A DNA stretch of 14,085 nucleotides, taken from SIG578 sp036311245. Lineage in GTDB: Bacteria > Bacillota > Clostridia > Oscillospirales > Ruminococcaceae. The position numbers were made by a program, and so were the translations under genes. Of the stretch, positions 12,933 through 14,085 are shown piece after piece (position 1 is the first letter of the stretch; each line of letters begins with the position of its first letter). The stretch spans positions 1-14,085 of the forward strand of contig JAXJQH010000096.1 in NCBI GenBank assembly GCA_036311245.1, in the 5' to 3' direction. Under the pieces are notes generated by a model. That model had not been told where the DNA came from. It made no database searches and was given only the letters and a program-made list of their open reading frames with translations.

Positions 12933-13836
12933 GTTTACTGAAAATCTGCTTTCCAAAATCGGCTGGGAGGACACCGCCTTTTCGGGTGCCTTCAGCATCA
13001 GAGAAAACGGCGCCTGCGCGGCTGTTCAGTCTACTGAAAATATCAGAATTGACAAAAAAGATGATGGCTCAGGCATTGAAATCCATATTAAGGAAAACAC
13101 CGTTGACGAAGCTGTCTTTATTCCCGCCTGCATTACCAAATCAGGCGTTACCGATATTGTTACCAACGATTTTTACATTGGCGAGAGCGCCGTTGTTACC
13201 ATTATTGCAGGCTGCGGAGTGCACTCTGAGGAGGGCGAGGCTCTGCACAACGGAATTCACCGCTTTTTTGTCGGCAAAAATGCCAAGGTAACATACAAGG
13301 AAAAGCACATTGGAACCGGCGAGGCGACGGGTAAGAAAATCAACACCCAAAGCGAGTTTGTTCTCGCCGAGGGAGCCTGCGCCCATATTGACTCCGAGCA
13401 GCTCGGCGGTGTTGACGATGCACTCAGGGACACCGTTGCAACAGTTGGCAAGGACGCGGTTTTCACCGTTCGCGAGCGACTATTAACAAACGGCGACAAT
13501 CACGTTGATACTAATTTTACGGTTTATTTAAACGGCGAAAACTCCAAGACCGACGTTGTTTCCCGCTCGGTTGCAAGGGGAAATTCCTCGCAGAAATATA
13601 TTTCCCGCATTGAGGGCAACGCTCCAAGCACAGGTCACACCGAGTGCGATGCCATCTTAGCCGAAAACGGCAAGGTGGACGCAGCCCCCTGCCTTTCGGC
13701 AAACTGCGCTGATGCCGAGCTTATTCACGAAGCGGCAATCGGAAAAATCGCAGGCGAGCAGCTCTTAAAGCTCTGCTCCCTCGGCCTTACCAGAGAAGAA
13801 GCTGAACAGAAAATTATTGAAGGATTTCTTAAGTAA
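12925..13836 (+). CDS. SufB/SufD-like Fe-S scaffold, short form (SmsB-type)
   Basis: 303 residues, ATG 12925 overlapping the ATPase gene by eight bases, with AGAGGTG upstream. The central region (~60-230) shows the repetitive beta-helix pattern of SufB/D (AVVTIIAGCGVHSEEG, HNGIHRFFVGKNAKVTYKEKHIG, TNFTVYLNGENSKTDVVSRS). The C-terminal helical part ends with CADAELIHEAAIGKIAGEQLLKLCSLGLTREEAEQKIIEGFL, in the same order as the E. coli SufB tail (HEA...SKI...GLSEEEA...GF). H268, E269, C256 and C261 are candidate cluster ligands. It is about 150 residues shorter than E. coli SufB at the N-terminal side, as in minimal SMS systems. It would take up Fe-S clusters with the SufC-like ATPase dimer. Confidence in the family is high; the minimal-system label is from length and context. 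Confidence 0.88.
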   Translation: MNKFTENLLSKIGWEDTAFSGAFSIRENGACAAVQSTENIRIDKKDDGSGIEIHIKENTVDEAVFIPACITKSGVTDIVTNDFYIGESAVVTIIAGCGVHSEEGEALHNGIHRFFVGKNAKVTYKEKHIGTGEATGKKINTQSEFVLAEGACAHIDSEQLGGVDDALRDTVATVGKDAVFTVRERLLTNGDNHVDTNFTVYLNGENSKTDVVSRSVARGNSSQKYISRIEGNAPSTGHTECDAILAENGKVDAAPCLSANCADAELIHEAAIGKIAGEQLLKLCSLGLTREEAEQKIIEGFLK

Positions 13837-13868
13837 AAAAATAAGCCGCCTGCGGGCGGCTTATTTTT
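13837..13868 (+). terminator. Terminator after the suf-like pair
   Basis: AAAAATAAGCCGCC (13837-13850), loop TGCG, GGCGGCTTATTTTT (13855-13868): a 14-bp stem with T-rich end, starting immediately after the stop codon. The next 100 bases (13869-13968) are A/T rich without a gene. Confidence 0.9.
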
Positions 13869-13968
13869 ATTTAAGAATGAATAGTAAGTAATGTGGGTAA
13901 TAAATTTGCCGACTTAACATATAATATAAGGCGGCTGCGAAAAATTTTTAATTTTTTGAAAAAAACTA

Positions 13969-13997
13969 TTGACATAGCAAAAATGGTATGATAGAAT
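13969..13997 (+). promoter_or_regulatory. Promoter of tRNA-Val
   Basis: TTGACA (13969-13974), exact 17-base spacer, TAGAAT (13992-13997). The tRNA begins 31 bases after the -10. A CGCC/GGCG stem (14004-14020) lies in the short leader. Confidence 0.85.
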
Positions 13998-14028
13998 ATA
14001 ACTCGCCGCTAAAAAAGGCGGTATATAT

Positions 14029-14085
14029 GGGAGCATAGCTCAGCTGGGAGAGCATCTGCCTTACAAGCAGAGGGTCACAGGTTCG
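14029..14085 (+). tRNA. tRNA-Val (anticodon UAC), 3' end cut by window edge
   Basis: Acceptor GGGAGCA (14029-14035), TA, D-arm GCTC...GAGC, anticodon stem TCTGC/GCAGA with loop CTTACAA (anticodon TAC, decoding GUA), variable GGGTC and the start of the T-arm ACAGG-TTCG. It is close to Bacillus tRNA-Val(UAC) through the D- and anticodon arms. The remaining ~19 bases lie outside the window, so 3' stem pairing and CCA could not be checked. Confidence 0.93.

Overview
The window looks like chromosome from an anaerobic gut-type Clostridia bacterium (Oscillospiraceae/Ruminococcaceae-like). The grounds are moderate GC with A/T-rich spacers, strong AGGAGG ribosome binding sites, two TTG starts, a T-box leader, a minimal SufC/SufB-type iron-sulfur pair, a tRNA-Val typical of Firmicutes, and Firmicutes-style AraC regulators paired with sugar genes. 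The placement is inferred from style and protein families; no rRNA or core marker is present.

Layout. (1) 1-3020: the 5' end of a GPH-type sugar/cation symporter on the minus strand, divergent from an AraC-family regulator, then two overlapping short-chain chromate-transporter (CHR) genes with their own promoter and a perfect palindrome in the leader. (2) 3021-4274: an accessory patch. It holds a broken small SLOG-like gene (in-frame TAG plus a 5-bp repeat slippage), a divergent ribbon-helix-helix (RHH) repressor gene, palindromes over both presumed -10 elements between them, and then about 490 bases without a gene but packed with hairpins. The latter are two dispersed palindromic repeats, a terminator, and a mosaic of short stem-loops joined by a 9-base linker that is direct in the left half and inverted in the right half. 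(3) 4275-8014: a four-gene minus-strand sugar operon (TIM-barrel isomerase A, SDR oxidoreductase, TIM-barrel isomerase B, Gfo/Idh/MocA oxidoreductase). A cupin-AraC regulator and a phosphoglycolate-phosphatase-like HAD gene lie divergently at 8158-9649. (4) 9741-12078: a minus-strand unit with a T-box leader whose specifier reads UGG (Trp), a Cof-type HAD phosphatase and trpB without trpA. (5) 12136-13868: a plus-strand sufC/sufB-like pair ending in a strong terminator. (6) 13969-14085: a consensus promoter and the first 57 bases of tRNA-Val(UAC), cut by the window edge.

How the genes work together. The sugar operon looks like an oxidation-isomerisation route for a sugar acid or glycoside, probably switched by the adjacent AraC regulator. 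The Trp T-box should raise TrpB when charged tRNA-Trp is scarce. The Suf-like pair is a minimal Fe-S assembly machine. The least explained sequence is the hairpin mosaic at about 3920-4248. The best-supported unusual observations are that mosaic, the doubly broken SLOG-like gene with its RHH neighbour and palindromes, and the Trp T-box over a HAD-trpB pair.
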